From JACCYQ01 sp036675565 (GTDB lineage Bacteria; Bacteroidota; Bacteroidia; Chitinophagales; Chitinophagaceae): a stretch of DNA of 9,418 bases. The stretch is from positions 1-9,418 of the forward strand of contig JAKFER010000156.1 in NCBI GenBank assembly GCA_036675565.1. The letters are read 5' to 3'. Within the stretch, counting starts at the first letter, position 1; every line of letters starts with the position of its first letter. Shown here in pieces: positions 1 to 6,542 of this stretch. Position numbers and translations under genes: made by a program. The notes below the pieces were generated by a model, which was given only the letters and a program-made list of their open reading frames with translations, had not been told where the DNA came from and did no database searches.

Positions 1-790
1 TCATGATAAGTTATCAGTTATGCAACAAGTAACAGCTGCTGATATGATGCAGTTACAAAATGATTATTACAGTGTGTTCGCAGCTGATGTTGTTCCCATG
101 TTATTAAAAAATGTACAGGAGCAGAACCTGGAACCTGATGCATTGAAATACCTGGAAATCGTAAAACAATGGGACTTTAATACATTGCCGTCAGCCACCG
201 GGCCAACGGTTTATCAAACATGGTTTGATAGTCTTGAATCACTGGTTTGGATGGATGAATTGAACAGGGTGTCAACAAAGGCTATTATACCTGATGAACA
301 AACACTGTTTGAATACCTGGTATCTGACTCCGCATTTAAATATGTTGATGATGTAAATACTAATGAAGTGGAAACCCTTCCTCAAATAGTTACCCTCGCC
401 TTAAATAAAGCTGCGAAAAGTTTAAAAATTAACGAGGATGAAGAAAGGCTTCAATGGACCAAACATAAAAATCCGACCATCTATCATTTATTAAGAACAG
501 CCTTGATGCCATTCTCCCAAAAGATACCTGTTGGGGGATGGAGTAATGTAATCAACGCCACTACTACCAGCCATGGTCCCAGCTGGCGTATGATTGTACA
601 CTTGGATAATAATACAGAAGCATACGGCGTTTATCCGGGAGGTCAGCATGGAAATCCGGGCAGCCGGTTTTACAATTCATTTGTTGATACCTGGGCTAAC
701 GGTAAGTATTATACGCTTTTCTTTATGAAAAAACTGGATGCCGGAGATGAACGCATAAAATGGAAAATGACATTTAATGTTCAAAGTTGA
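1..790 (+). CDS. Penicillin acylase family protein, C-terminal part (5' end outside window)
   Basis: This is the distal part of the beta chain of a penicillin acylase-family N-terminal nucleophile (Ntn) hydrolase. These periplasmic amidases cleave acyl-amide bonds, for example in beta-lactams or acyl-homoserine lactones. The frame is open to the left edge, so the ATG at 20 is internal; the preceding residues HDKLSV continue the family pattern. Numbering from that Met, I see the early 'MMQLQNDYYSVFA' block (9-21), the 'KHKNPTIYHLLRTAL' block (148-162), 'PVGGWSNVINA' (170-180), and the C-terminal signature 'GPSWRMIVHL' (186-195) with 'YPGGQHGNPGSRFYNSFVDTW' around 205-225, followed by 'GKYYTLFFMKK'. 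The autocatalytic cleavage site, nucleophilic Ser and signal peptide must lie upstream and cannot be checked. The real substrate cannot be told from this end. The gene ends normally with TGA and shows no frameshift. Confidence 0.9.
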   Translation, partial: HDKLSVMQQVTAADMMQLQNDYYSVFAADVVPMLLKNVQEQNLEPDALKYLEIVKQWDFNTLPSATGPTVYQTWFDSLESLVWMDELNRVSTKAIIPDEQTLFEYLVSDSAFKYVDDVNTNEVETLPQIVTLALNKAAKSLKINEDEERLQWTKHKNPTIYHLLRTALMPFSQKIPVGGWSNVINATTTSHGPSWRMIVHLDNNTEAYGVYPGGQHGNPGSRFYNSFVDTWANGKYYTLFFMKKLDAGDERIKWKMTFNVQS

Positions 791-825
791 TCAAAACATT
801 TTTACTTCGTTTTAAAATAGTGAAT

Positions 826-1176
826 ATGAAATTTTTTGTTTCGGTTGTCCTGATTGCCTTACTGGCTTTCCTGGTTCAACTATTTCTGCCTTGGTGGAGC
901 CTGGCTATTGTTGCATTCCTGGTTGGCGTTTTGATTCATCAAAGGGCAGGCATGGCATTTCTTTCTGGATTTACTGCTTTGTTTTTATTATGGGGTGGAA
1001 TTGCTTTGATCATCAACATGCAAAACCAGGGATTATTAGCTGAAAAAGTAGCCTTGTTATTGCCATTAGGCGGATCATCCGCTTTGTTGATCCTGGTCAC
1101 GTCACTGGTTGGTGCCCTGGTTGCAGGAATGGCGTCCTTGAGCGGGAATTATCTTCGAAGTTTTCGCAGGGCTTAG
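826..1176 (+). CDS. Small integral membrane protein, about four TM helices, unknown function
   Basis: I do not recognise a named family. The 116-residue product is almost entirely hydrophobic, with likely membrane helices near residues 3-20, 22-39, 43-64 and 84-106. The short, basic C-terminus (RSFRRA) probably lies in the cytoplasm. Glycine and alanine are frequent in the last helix, which suits tight helix packing. I chose ATG 826. A TTG at 787 is in frame but overlaps the end of the acylase gene, and it would add 13 residues that are not needed before a good membrane-anchor start (MKFF). The gene begins 35 bp after the acylase stop with no terminator between, so the two are probably co-transcribed. 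A link between their functions is only inferred from position. Confidence 0.75.
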   Translation: MKFFVSVVLIALLAFLVQLFLPWWSLAIVAFLVGVLIHQRAGMAFLSGFTALFLLWGGIALIINMQNQGLLAEKVALLLPLGGSSALLILVTSLVGALVAGMASLSGNYLRSFRRA

Positions 1177-1205
1177 GTTGTTAAATTATCCAAAAAGCCC
1201 GGACT

Positions 1206-1239
1206 TTGCTTTCTTCCTGACTAAAGCACATTACATTCG
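1206..1239 (+). promoter_or_regulatory. Candidate Bacteroidota-type promoter for the DUF5686 gene
   Basis: A TTG (1206-1208) lies 23 bp before TACATTCG (1232-1239), which matches 7 of 8 positions of the Bacteroidota -7 element if TAnnTTTG is used as consensus. The spacing is a few bases longer than usual, and the predicted leader before ATG 1255 would be very short. The 78-bp gap (1177-1254) otherwise holds no convincing terminator. This is a weak call. Confidence 0.25.
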
Positions 1240-1254
1240 TTTCATAATATTCTT

Positions 1255-3714
1255 ATGAAGGCTGTCTTATCCATGTTGATTTCGCTTTTTACTTTTCTTC
1301 CCGCAATTGCCGGAAAGATCAGCGGAAACATTACAAACCAGGATGGGGAACCTCTTCCATTTGCTTCAATATCCATCAAAGGAACAGCACTTGGCACTAC
1401 CGCAAATAGTACGGGTGAATATTTTTTTATGTTAAGCCCGGGAACATACACACTGATTTGCCAACATGTGGGTTATGAAAGGCAAGAAAAAAAAATTACT
1501 GTATTAAGAGATGATATTCAATTGAATTTTCAATTAGAGAAACAGACTTTAACATTAGGCGAAGTTATCGTAACACAAGGTGAAGATCCCGCATATGAAA
1601 TCATCAGGCAGGCAATTGGGAAAAGGGTTTTTTACCGGGATCAATTAAAAGCATTTAGATGCGAGGTCTATACAAAAGGCCAGTTGCAACTTCGTGATTA
1701 TCCTAAAAAATTCATGGGACAGGTTGTGGATTTTGCGGATGGTGATACCAGCAAAAGGAAAATGCTATACTTATCGGAGACCATAGCGCAATATTCTTTC
1801 AGGCAACCCAATGATGTAAAGATTGAAGTACTATCAACCAAGGTAAGTGGACAAACAGGTGGCTTTGGCCTTAGTGCGCCACAGGTTTTTTCTTTTTATG
1901 AGAATAATGTGAACATTGGAACCGGTTTAAATCCGCGTGGATTTATTTCTCCTATTTCAGAGAACGCCCTGAATTTTTACAAGTATAAATATGAAGGCTT
2001 TTTTATGGAAGAAGGGAAGCAGGTTTTTCGGATCAGGATCTTTCCCCGGCGGCTGTATGAACCGCTGTTTTCGGGAATTATCAATATAGTAGATGAAGAC
2101 TTCCGGATTCACTCTGTTCAGTTAGACCTTACCAAAACTTCACAGATGGAGTTATTGGATACCCTGCGGATAGAACAGTTATACGTTCCCGTTAGTTCAG
2201 ATGTCTGGATGGTAAAAAGCCAGGTGATGTATCCATCAGTTAAAATGTTAGGCTTTGACGCTTTTGGCAGTTTTGTAAACATGTATTCAGACTTTGATAT
2301 CAATCCTGAATTTGGAAAAAAGTTTTTTGATAATACCATTCTTAAATACACGGACAGTTCTAACCAAAAACCTTTGAGTTACTGGGAAGAAGCAAGACCG
2401 ATTCCATTACAGGAAGTTGAAATAGCAGATTACCAAAAAAAGGATAGCCTTGAACAGGTGCGGGCCGATCCGCGTTATATGGATTCCATCAGCCGTCGAA
2501 GAAACAAGTTGAACCCGGTTGCTATGCTCATAGATGGCCAGTCATTTACCCGGGAAAGTAAAAGAAGGATTATCACCATTCCAAATATTCTGGAACTGGT
2601 AAAATATAATACGGTTGAAGGATTTACACTGAATCCGCAACTTACTTATTATAAAAACCTGGATACCGGGATCGGCAGGCGAGCCATAGCATTCAGTCCG
2701 CAGATCCGTTATGGATTCAGCAATAAACATTTTAATGCTTCAACAGGTATTACCTACACTTATGGAAAAAAATATGCAAACAATTTCAGCATAGCTGGTG
2801 GTAAAGATGTTTATCAATTCAATAATTTCAGTAATCAAGGCGAACGGGGAGCTACACTTTCTGCCTTATTCTTTAAGCATAACCGCCGCAAGATCTATGA
2901 AGCATGGTTTGCCAGGGTTGATATGCTTAAAGTTTTTGGTGAAGGTTTTAGTACGGGATTGAGTTTTCAATACCAGGACAGGATGCCCTTAGACAATACT
3001 ACTTTTTACAGTTTTAGTAAAGGCAGTGATACAACATTCACTCCCAATTATCCGGAAAACTTTGATGGACCAGATTTTGTCCGTCACCAGGCTGCATCTG
3101 TCAGCGTAACCGTCCGGTGGCAACCCGGTAATCGTTATATAGAATTTCCAGGTCGCAAGATCAGCATTGGTTCTAAATATCCTGCATTCCATTTTACTTA
3201 TACAAAAGGATTAAAAAGTGTTTTTGGAAGCGACGTTGATTATGATAAGTGGCGGCTTCAGATCACAGATCAAATCAATCTTAAACTCGCCGGAAGCCTG
3301 AACTACCGGTTAGCAACAGGTGGTTTTTTGAATGCTAACAGCGTTCAAATTCCGGATTATATGCACTTCAATGGAAACCTTTCTTTGCTGGCTACGGATT
3401 ATATGACGGGTTTTCAACTGTTACCTCATTATAAAAAAAGCAATACGGATAAAAACATTTCAACCTTATTTGCAGAGTATCATTTAAATGGTTTTTTAAC
3501 CAATAAGATCCCGGTATTCAGAAAACTGAACTGGCATATTGTGACTGGTGTTAATGCAATGTATGGAAGTAAAGAATTCAGGTACACCGAGTTTTTTGCA
3601 GGTATTGAAAATATTTTAAAAATTATCCGGATTGATTATGTTCATGGGTTTGAAAATGGACAAAAGACTACCGGCGAAATTCGAATAGGCATCCGAGGTA
3701 TCACCACAAACTAA
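1255..3714 (+). CDS. DUF5686 / carboxypeptidase-regulatory-like outer-membrane protein
   Basis: This is an 819-residue exported protein of a Bacteroidota family whose biochemical role is not established. Residues 1-19 form a signal peptide with a plausible signal peptidase I site after 'PAIA' (A19/G20). Residues 21-105 are a CarboxypepD_reg-like beta-sandwich, recognisable by 'ISGNITNQDGEPLPFASISIKGT', 'GEYFFMLSPGTYTL' and 'HVGYERQEKKI', ending in 'LGEVIV'. The DUF5686 region starts near residue 112 ('AYEIIRQAIGKR', then 'FRCEVYTKG') and runs to the end. The second half has alternating, aromatic-rich strands typical of an outer-membrane beta-barrel, finishing in short strands ('IRIDYVHGF', 'TGEIRIGIRG'). 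It shares the N-terminal domain with SusC/TonB-dependent receptors, but no TonB plug domain is apparent, so I do not call it a SusC. ATG 1255 is chosen because it directly begins the signal peptide. It converges with the GNAT gene, with only two bases between the stops. Confidence 0.9.
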   Translation: MKAVLSMLISLFTFLPAIAGKISGNITNQDGEPLPFASISIKGTALGTTANSTGEYFFMLSPGTYTLICQHVGYERQEKKITVLRDDIQLNFQLEKQTLTLGEVIVTQGEDPAYEIIRQAIGKRVFYRDQLKAFRCEVYTKGQLQLRDYPKKFMGQVVDFADGDTSKRKMLYLSETIAQYSFRQPNDVKIEVLSTKVSGQTGGFGLSAPQVFSFYENNVNIGTGLNPRGFISPISENALNFYKYKYEGFFMEEGKQVFRIRIFPRRLYEPLFSGIINIVDEDFRIHSVQLDLTKTSQMELLDTLRIEQLYVPVSSDVWMVKSQVMYPSVKMLGFDAFGSFVNMYSDFDINPEFGKKFFDNTILKYTDSSNQKPLSYWEEARPIPLQEVEIADYQKKDSLEQVRADPRYMDSISRRRNKLNPVAMLIDGQSFTRESKRRIITIPNILELVKYNTVEGFTLNPQLTYYKNLDTGIGRRAIAFSPQIRYGFSNKHFNASTGITYTYGKKYANNFSIAGGKDVYQFNNFSNQGERGATLSALFFKHNRRKIYEAWFARVDMLKVFGEGFSTGLSFQYQDRMPLDNTTFYSFSKGSDTTFTPNYPENFDGPDFVRHQAASVSVTVRWQPGNRYIEFPGRKISIGSKYPAFHFTYTKGLKSVFGSDVDYDKWRLQITDQINLKLAGSLNYRLATGGFLNANSVQIPDYMHFNGNLSLLATDYMTGFQLLPHYKKSNTDKNISTLFAEYHLNGFLTNKIPVFRKLNWHIVTGVNAMYGSKEFRYTEFFAGIENILKIIRIDYVHGFENGQKTTGEIRIGIRGITTN

Positions 3715-3716
3715 GG

Positions 3717-4259
3717 TCATAATTCCCTGCTGTAAAATTGACGGTATTCATCTTCCAGCATACTCATTTCTACAATGCTGTAAAAGCGACCCTGGTATAA
3801 TAATGTATCCCTGGAAATCCCTTCTGTATGGAATCCGCATTTTTCATAACAGGTAAGGGCGGAAGGGTTGGTGCCATAAACGCCCAGGCTGATGCGATGT
3901 AAATGCAAGTCTTCAAAACCAATCTTTAAAACTGCTTTTACCATCGATTGGCAGATTCCTTTACCTCTTTCACAATGGCTAACCAATACACGGGTAATGC
4001 GACCTGAACGGTTTTTGCGGCTGATATTCCCAAGTGAAATATGGCCTACCACTTTACCGGTTTCATCATCAACTGCTTTGTAAACAAATGCATCTGAATG
4101 TTGCAGGTCGTTTGTGTCTTTGATATACCATTCAAGGCTTTCCGTTGTTAATGGAAATTTAAACAAACTGCCAGACCAGGTGATCAGCATTGATTCATCA
4201 GGTATCCATTCAATTAACTGTTTAAAATCACTTCGTTCAAAATGCTGTAACCTGATCAT
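3717..4259 (-). CDS. GNAT family N-acetyltransferase (RimJ/RimL-like)
   Basis: This 180-residue GNAT fold protein is expected to transfer an acetyl group from acetyl-CoA to an amine on a protein, small molecule or antibiotic; the acceptor is unknown. The acetyl-CoA-binding motif A is 'RITRVLVSHCERGKGICQSMVKAVL' (about 87-111), with the pyrophosphate loop R98-G-K-G-I-C103. The last position is usually Gly or Ala, so Cys is a little unusual. Motif B is 'NPSALTCYEKCGF' (131-143), as in RimJ/RimL-type enzymes. The start is ATG at 4259, which gives the usual 'MIRLQHFERSD' opening. A longer open frame reaches an ATG at 4367, but its extra 36 residues look like translated spacer and would cover the palindrome. 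No signal peptide is seen, so it is cytoplasmic. It diverges from the serine hydrolase gene, which leaves open a shared regulation. Confidence 0.88.
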   Translation of the reverse strand: MIRLQHFERSDFKQLIEWIPDESMLITWSGSLFKFPLTTESLEWYIKDTNDLQHSDAFVYKAVDDETGKVVGHISLGNISRKNRSGRITRVLVSHCERGKGICQSMVKAVLKIGFEDLHLHRISLGVYGTNPSALTCYEKCGFHTEGISRDTLLYQGRFYSIVEMSMLEDEYRQFYSREL

Positions 4260-4304
4260 GTTCTTTTTTTTAATTTTTCCTGGGCCTGTAAAATATGCAG
4301 AATA

Positions 4305-4329
4305 AATCAAGCAGATGCATCTGTTGATT
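4305..4329. repeat. 25-bp near-perfect palindrome, candidate operator
   Basis: The core CAGATGCATCTG (4312-4323) is a perfect 12-bp palindrome. It is flanked by AATCAA (4305-4310) and TTGATT (4324-4329), which are exact reverse complements. One extra G (4311) is the only break in symmetry, giving 12 paired positions per arm with no spacer. It lies in the 143-bp gap between two divergent start codons, about 45 bp from the GNAT start and 73 bp from the hydrolase start. A symmetric site without a loop suits binding by a dimeric regulator better than a transcription terminator. No regulator gene is next to it, so its partner is unknown. The symmetry is read directly; the operator role is inferred. 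Confidence 0.55.
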
Positions 4330-4402
4330 AAATTTGATGAAATAAAAAGTATGCCTTTAGCCTGCACTATTATTTTAACTGTATAATTTTTAACTTTCAG
4401 GA

Positions 4403-5698
4403 ATGAACAAGCTTATCCTGCTCATCCTGGTTTTTCTTATGAATTATCATCAAACGAGTGCACAGTCACGGACAGATCAACTTTTAAAAGAAATATTGGA
4501 AAGCAGTAAGGATGCACTGTTTAACCAGGTGGTAAAGGATGCAAAAACCTATCGCCTGCAAATTATTTATACACGCATCGACAGAAATAAAAAGAACGAA
4601 CCAGCATTTACCAACTATTATTTTAATTACGATCCCCAGTTATATTTCAACCCGGCATCAACCGTCAAACTCCCGTTAGCAGCTTTAGCTTTGGAAAAAT
4701 TAAATGCCCCGGATAAGGATGGTGTCAATAAATTCACCACCATTCAATATGACAGTGGTTACGAAAAACAAACCACTTTGTTTAAGGATGAAACTGCACC
4801 TAAGGCAATACCCACCATTGCGCATTTAATTAAAAGAGCTTTTTTGATCAGTGAAAACGATCCATATAACAGGCTTTACCAGTTTGTTGGTCAGCAGGAG
4901 ATTCATCGAAGCCTGCATGATAAGGGTTATACCGGAATAAGGATCCCAAGACAATTCATGGGATTTACTTTTGACCAAAACCGGCGCAGCAATCCCTTAC
5001 GGTTCCTGGATGAAAATGGGAAACTGATCTACGCACAACCTTCTCTTTATAACCCCGATGAATTGGTTTTTAATGATACTATTAAATTAGGGAATGGTTA
5101 TATGGATCGAAACGGCTCGATAATCAACGAGCCATTTGATTTTACGATGCATAATAATATCTCCCTTTATGATCTGCAACAGGTATTGCAGTCGTTGGTC
5201 ATCCCATCTTCGGTACCAAAAGATCAACGCTTTGGTATAAAGGAAGAGGACAGGCGTTTTCTTTTACAATATCTTTCCCAATACCCGTATGAAACACCTT
5301 ACCCAAAATATGATCATGAAAAATTTTATGATAGTTATGCAAAATTCTTTTTTAGGGACAGTACGAGAGCAATGCCTGAAGGTTTAAGGGTATTTAATAA
5401 AGCAGGGTGGGCTTATGGATTTTTAACAGATGTTGCCTATGTGGCCGATTTTGAAAATAATATAGAATATATGCTCGCAGCTACGGTATATGTAAATAAA
5501 GACGGCATTCTGAACGATGGGAAATATGAATATGATGAAATTGGCTATCCGTTTTTATACCTATTGGGTCAACTAATTTTCCGACATGAATTAGAGAGAA
5601 AAAGAAAACAGAAGCCTGATCTTTCTGATGTAAAACTGAATTATGAAAAGCGGGATCCTGCCGATAAACGCCCTGTGATCAGTGAGGTGGATAATTAG
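4403..5698 (+). CDS. Secreted class A beta-lactamase-like serine hydrolase
   Basis: This 431-residue exported protein has the three active-site elements of the serine beta-lactamase/penicillin-binding fold. A signal peptide covers residues 1-20 ('MNKLILLILVFLMNYHQTSA', likely cleaved before Q21). The SxxK motif is S86-T-V-K89 in 'NPASTVKLPLAALALEKL', S86 being the expected acylated nucleophile. The SxN motif is S150-E-N152 in 'FLISENDPYNRLYQFVG', 64 residues on, as in class A enzymes. The KTG-like triad is K333-A-G335 in 'FNKAGWAYGF', followed by a strand ('TDVAYVADF'). The SxN-to-KAG distance is about 180 residues, well above the roughly 105 of classical class A enzymes, and a lysine-rich tail follows (about 395-431). 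No clear class A omega-loop motif is seen, although E220/N224 could play that part. It may act on cell-wall peptides rather than antibiotics; resistance should not be assumed. ATG 4403 begins the signal peptide. Confidence 0.85.
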   Translation: MNKLILLILVFLMNYHQTSAQSRTDQLLKEILESSKDALFNQVVKDAKTYRLQIIYTRIDRNKKNEPAFTNYYFNYDPQLYFNPASTVKLPLAALALEKLNAPDKDGVNKFTTIQYDSGYEKQTTLFKDETAPKAIPTIAHLIKRAFLISENDPYNRLYQFVGQQEIHRSLHDKGYTGIRIPRQFMGFTFDQNRRSNPLRFLDENGKLIYAQPSLYNPDELVFNDTIKLGNGYMDRNGSIINEPFDFTMHNNISLYDLQQVLQSLVIPSSVPKDQRFGIKEEDRRFLLQYLSQYPYETPYPKYDHEKFYDSYAKFFFRDSTRAMPEGLRVFNKAGWAYGFLTDVAYVADFENNIEYMLAATVYVNKDGILNDGKYEYDEIGYPFLYLLGQLIFRHELERKRKQKPDLSDVKLNYEKRDPADKRPVISEVDN

Positions 5699-5712
5699 TA
5701 CATCAGTCATGT

Positions 5713-5740
5713 AAAAAAAAACAGGCTATCTGCCTGCTTT
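5713..5740 (-). terminator. Intrinsic terminator between convergent genes
   Basis: CAGGC (5722-5726) and GCCTG (5732-5736) form a perfect five-base stem with a five-base loop (5727-5731). On the minus strand the stem is followed by nine Ts (complement of the A run 5713-5721), a classic rho-independent terminator for the EF-hand gene ending at 5770. On the plus strand it is followed only by CTTT, so it should stop the serine hydrolase transcript less well, if at all. Confidence 0.75.
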
Positions 5741-5769
5741 AAATTATAAAATATTAGAAGAAATCAATG

Positions 5770-6327
5770 TTATTTGAACATACCTTTTACTTTATCCATT
5801 ACTCCACCTGCGCCACCTCCTGCAAAAAGATTTTTTAGATCGTTAAAATCAACATCTCCATCACCATCTTTATCCAGTTTGCCCCCTGTAAATTTATTCA
5901 ACATTTTCTCCATATTAAACCCACTGGTTTTACCGCCGGTTAAATTGTTGAAAATATCCTGGATATTAAAGCTCTTGTCATTTGGATCATTTGTTTTACT
6001 GGCAAGGTCGTTCATCGTACTGGGGACAACTTTATTCGCTACTTCCTGGGCTTTTGTGGCCTCAAGGCCATAGTTTTTTTGTAAATCATTGGCATAATTT
6101 ACGGTCGCATCGTGTACAATTGGTGTATCAGGATTCGCATTCCCTGATTTAAAAAAGGCAAGTACATCTTCAAATTTGCCGGCAGCAAGGGCAGACTTCA
6201 AAGTATTTTCTATGGAATTGCCAGCATCCTGCACGGCCGCCTCATTTTTTTCGTTTGGAATGGCAGGATTGTTTTCAACTGCGTCACCTGCATTTTTGCG
6301 CACCAGGTTTAATAAATTGTCTAACAT
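5770..6327 (-). CDS. EF-hand-containing DUF937-like small protein
   Basis: This acidic, Gly/Asn/Lys-rich protein of 185 residues resembles a DUF937-like family common in Bacteroidota whose function is not known. The opening 'MLDNLLNLVRKNAGDAVENNPAIPNEKNEAAVQDAG' (1-36) and the block 'LASKTNDPNDKSFNIQDIFNNLTGGK' (108-133) are the parts I recognise. Near the C-terminus D152-K-D-G-D-G-D-V-D-F-N-D163 is a textbook 12-residue EF-hand loop with acidic residues at 1, 3, 5, 7, 9 and 12, so it could bind calcium. It ends in Asp rather than the usual Glu, as in dockerin-type loops, and there is only one copy. A Gly-rich turn and a basic tail (DKVKGMFK) follow. No signal peptide or membrane helix is seen. 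The start at 6327 gives the family's usual beginning. The gene has its own terminator downstream and a divergent promoter region upstream. The family assignment rests on memory of similar sequences. Confidence 0.82.
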   Translation of the reverse strand: MLDNLLNLVRKNAGDAVENNPAIPNEKNEAAVQDAGNSIENTLKSALAAGKFEDVLAFFKSGNANPDTPIVHDATVNYANDLQKNYGLEATKAQEVANKVVPSTMNDLASKTNDPNDKSFNIQDIFNNLTGGKTSGFNMEKMLNKFTGGKLDKDGDGDVDFNDLKNLFAGGGAGGVMDKVKGMFK

Positions 6328-6352
6328 GGTTTTAAATTTTAATGATAATAAT

Positions 6353-6380
6353 ACTGGGACTGGAGTTCAATGTTCCCAGT
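6353..6380 (-). repeat. Inverted repeat in the leader of the EF-hand/DUF937-like gene
   Basis: ACTGGGA (6353-6359) and TCCCAGT (6374-6380) are exact reverse complements separated by 14 bases. Allowing a two-base bulge (TA, 6352-6353), the stem extends to AATAA...TTATT on the outside, ending near 6347 and 6384. It lies 25-57 bp before the start codon at 6327. If the candidate -7 box at 6460-6467 is used, the hairpin would be in the 5' untranslated RNA; otherwise it could be a protein-binding site. There is no T run after it on the minus strand that would make it a standard terminator. Confidence 0.45.
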
Positions 6381-6459
6381 TATTGAAGTAAAATAATAAT
6401 CGACTTTAACAATTTACAATTTTAAAACCCAATAAAATTTTTATAAACTGATTATTTTT

Positions 6460-6467
6460 CAAATCTA
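6460..6467 (-). promoter_or_regulatory. Candidate -7 box for the EF-hand/DUF937-like gene
   Basis: Read on the minus strand the bases are TAGATTTG, an exact match to the Bacteroidota -7 consensus TAnnTTTG. The nearest TTG upstream (6496-6494 on the minus strand) leaves a 26-bp gap, longer than the usual 19-21, so the -33 element is doubtful. It would give a leader of roughly 125 bases that includes the hairpin at 6353-6380. Confidence 0.35.
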
Positions 6468-6485
6468 CGGTTCAGGCTATTTTAT

Positions 6486-6493
6486 TAATTTTG
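6486..6493 (+). promoter_or_regulatory. Candidate -7 box for trhO
   Basis: TAATTTTG matches TAnnTTTG at every fixed position and lies 49 bp before the trhO start, giving a leader of about 40 bases. I find no good -33 TTG at 19-21 bp. The box sits only 18 bp from the opposite-facing box at 6460-6467, so the two promoters would overlap. Confidence 0.4.
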
Positions 6494-6542
6494 CAATCTT
6501 AGAAATTTTGCTCACCCTGCAAGTGTCCTTAAATTTCAAACT

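Noticed and set aside
1190..1215. Possible terminator after the small membrane protein (AAAG...CTTT around CCCGGA)
   Set aside because: The dyad has only four clean outer pairs around an imperfect centre, leaving no room for a loop, and no uninterrupted T run follows.
4260..4367. N-terminal extension of the GNAT gene to an upstream ATG at 4367
   Set aside because: The 36 extra residues do not fit the GNAT family opening, while M at 4259 gives a normal start; the extension would also run through the palindromic spacer.
5774..6391. Plus-strand open frames opposite the EF-hand gene (5774-6073 and 6176-6391)
   Set aside because: Both are low-complexity, Ser/Pro- or Ala-rich antisense readings of a well-supported minus-strand gene.
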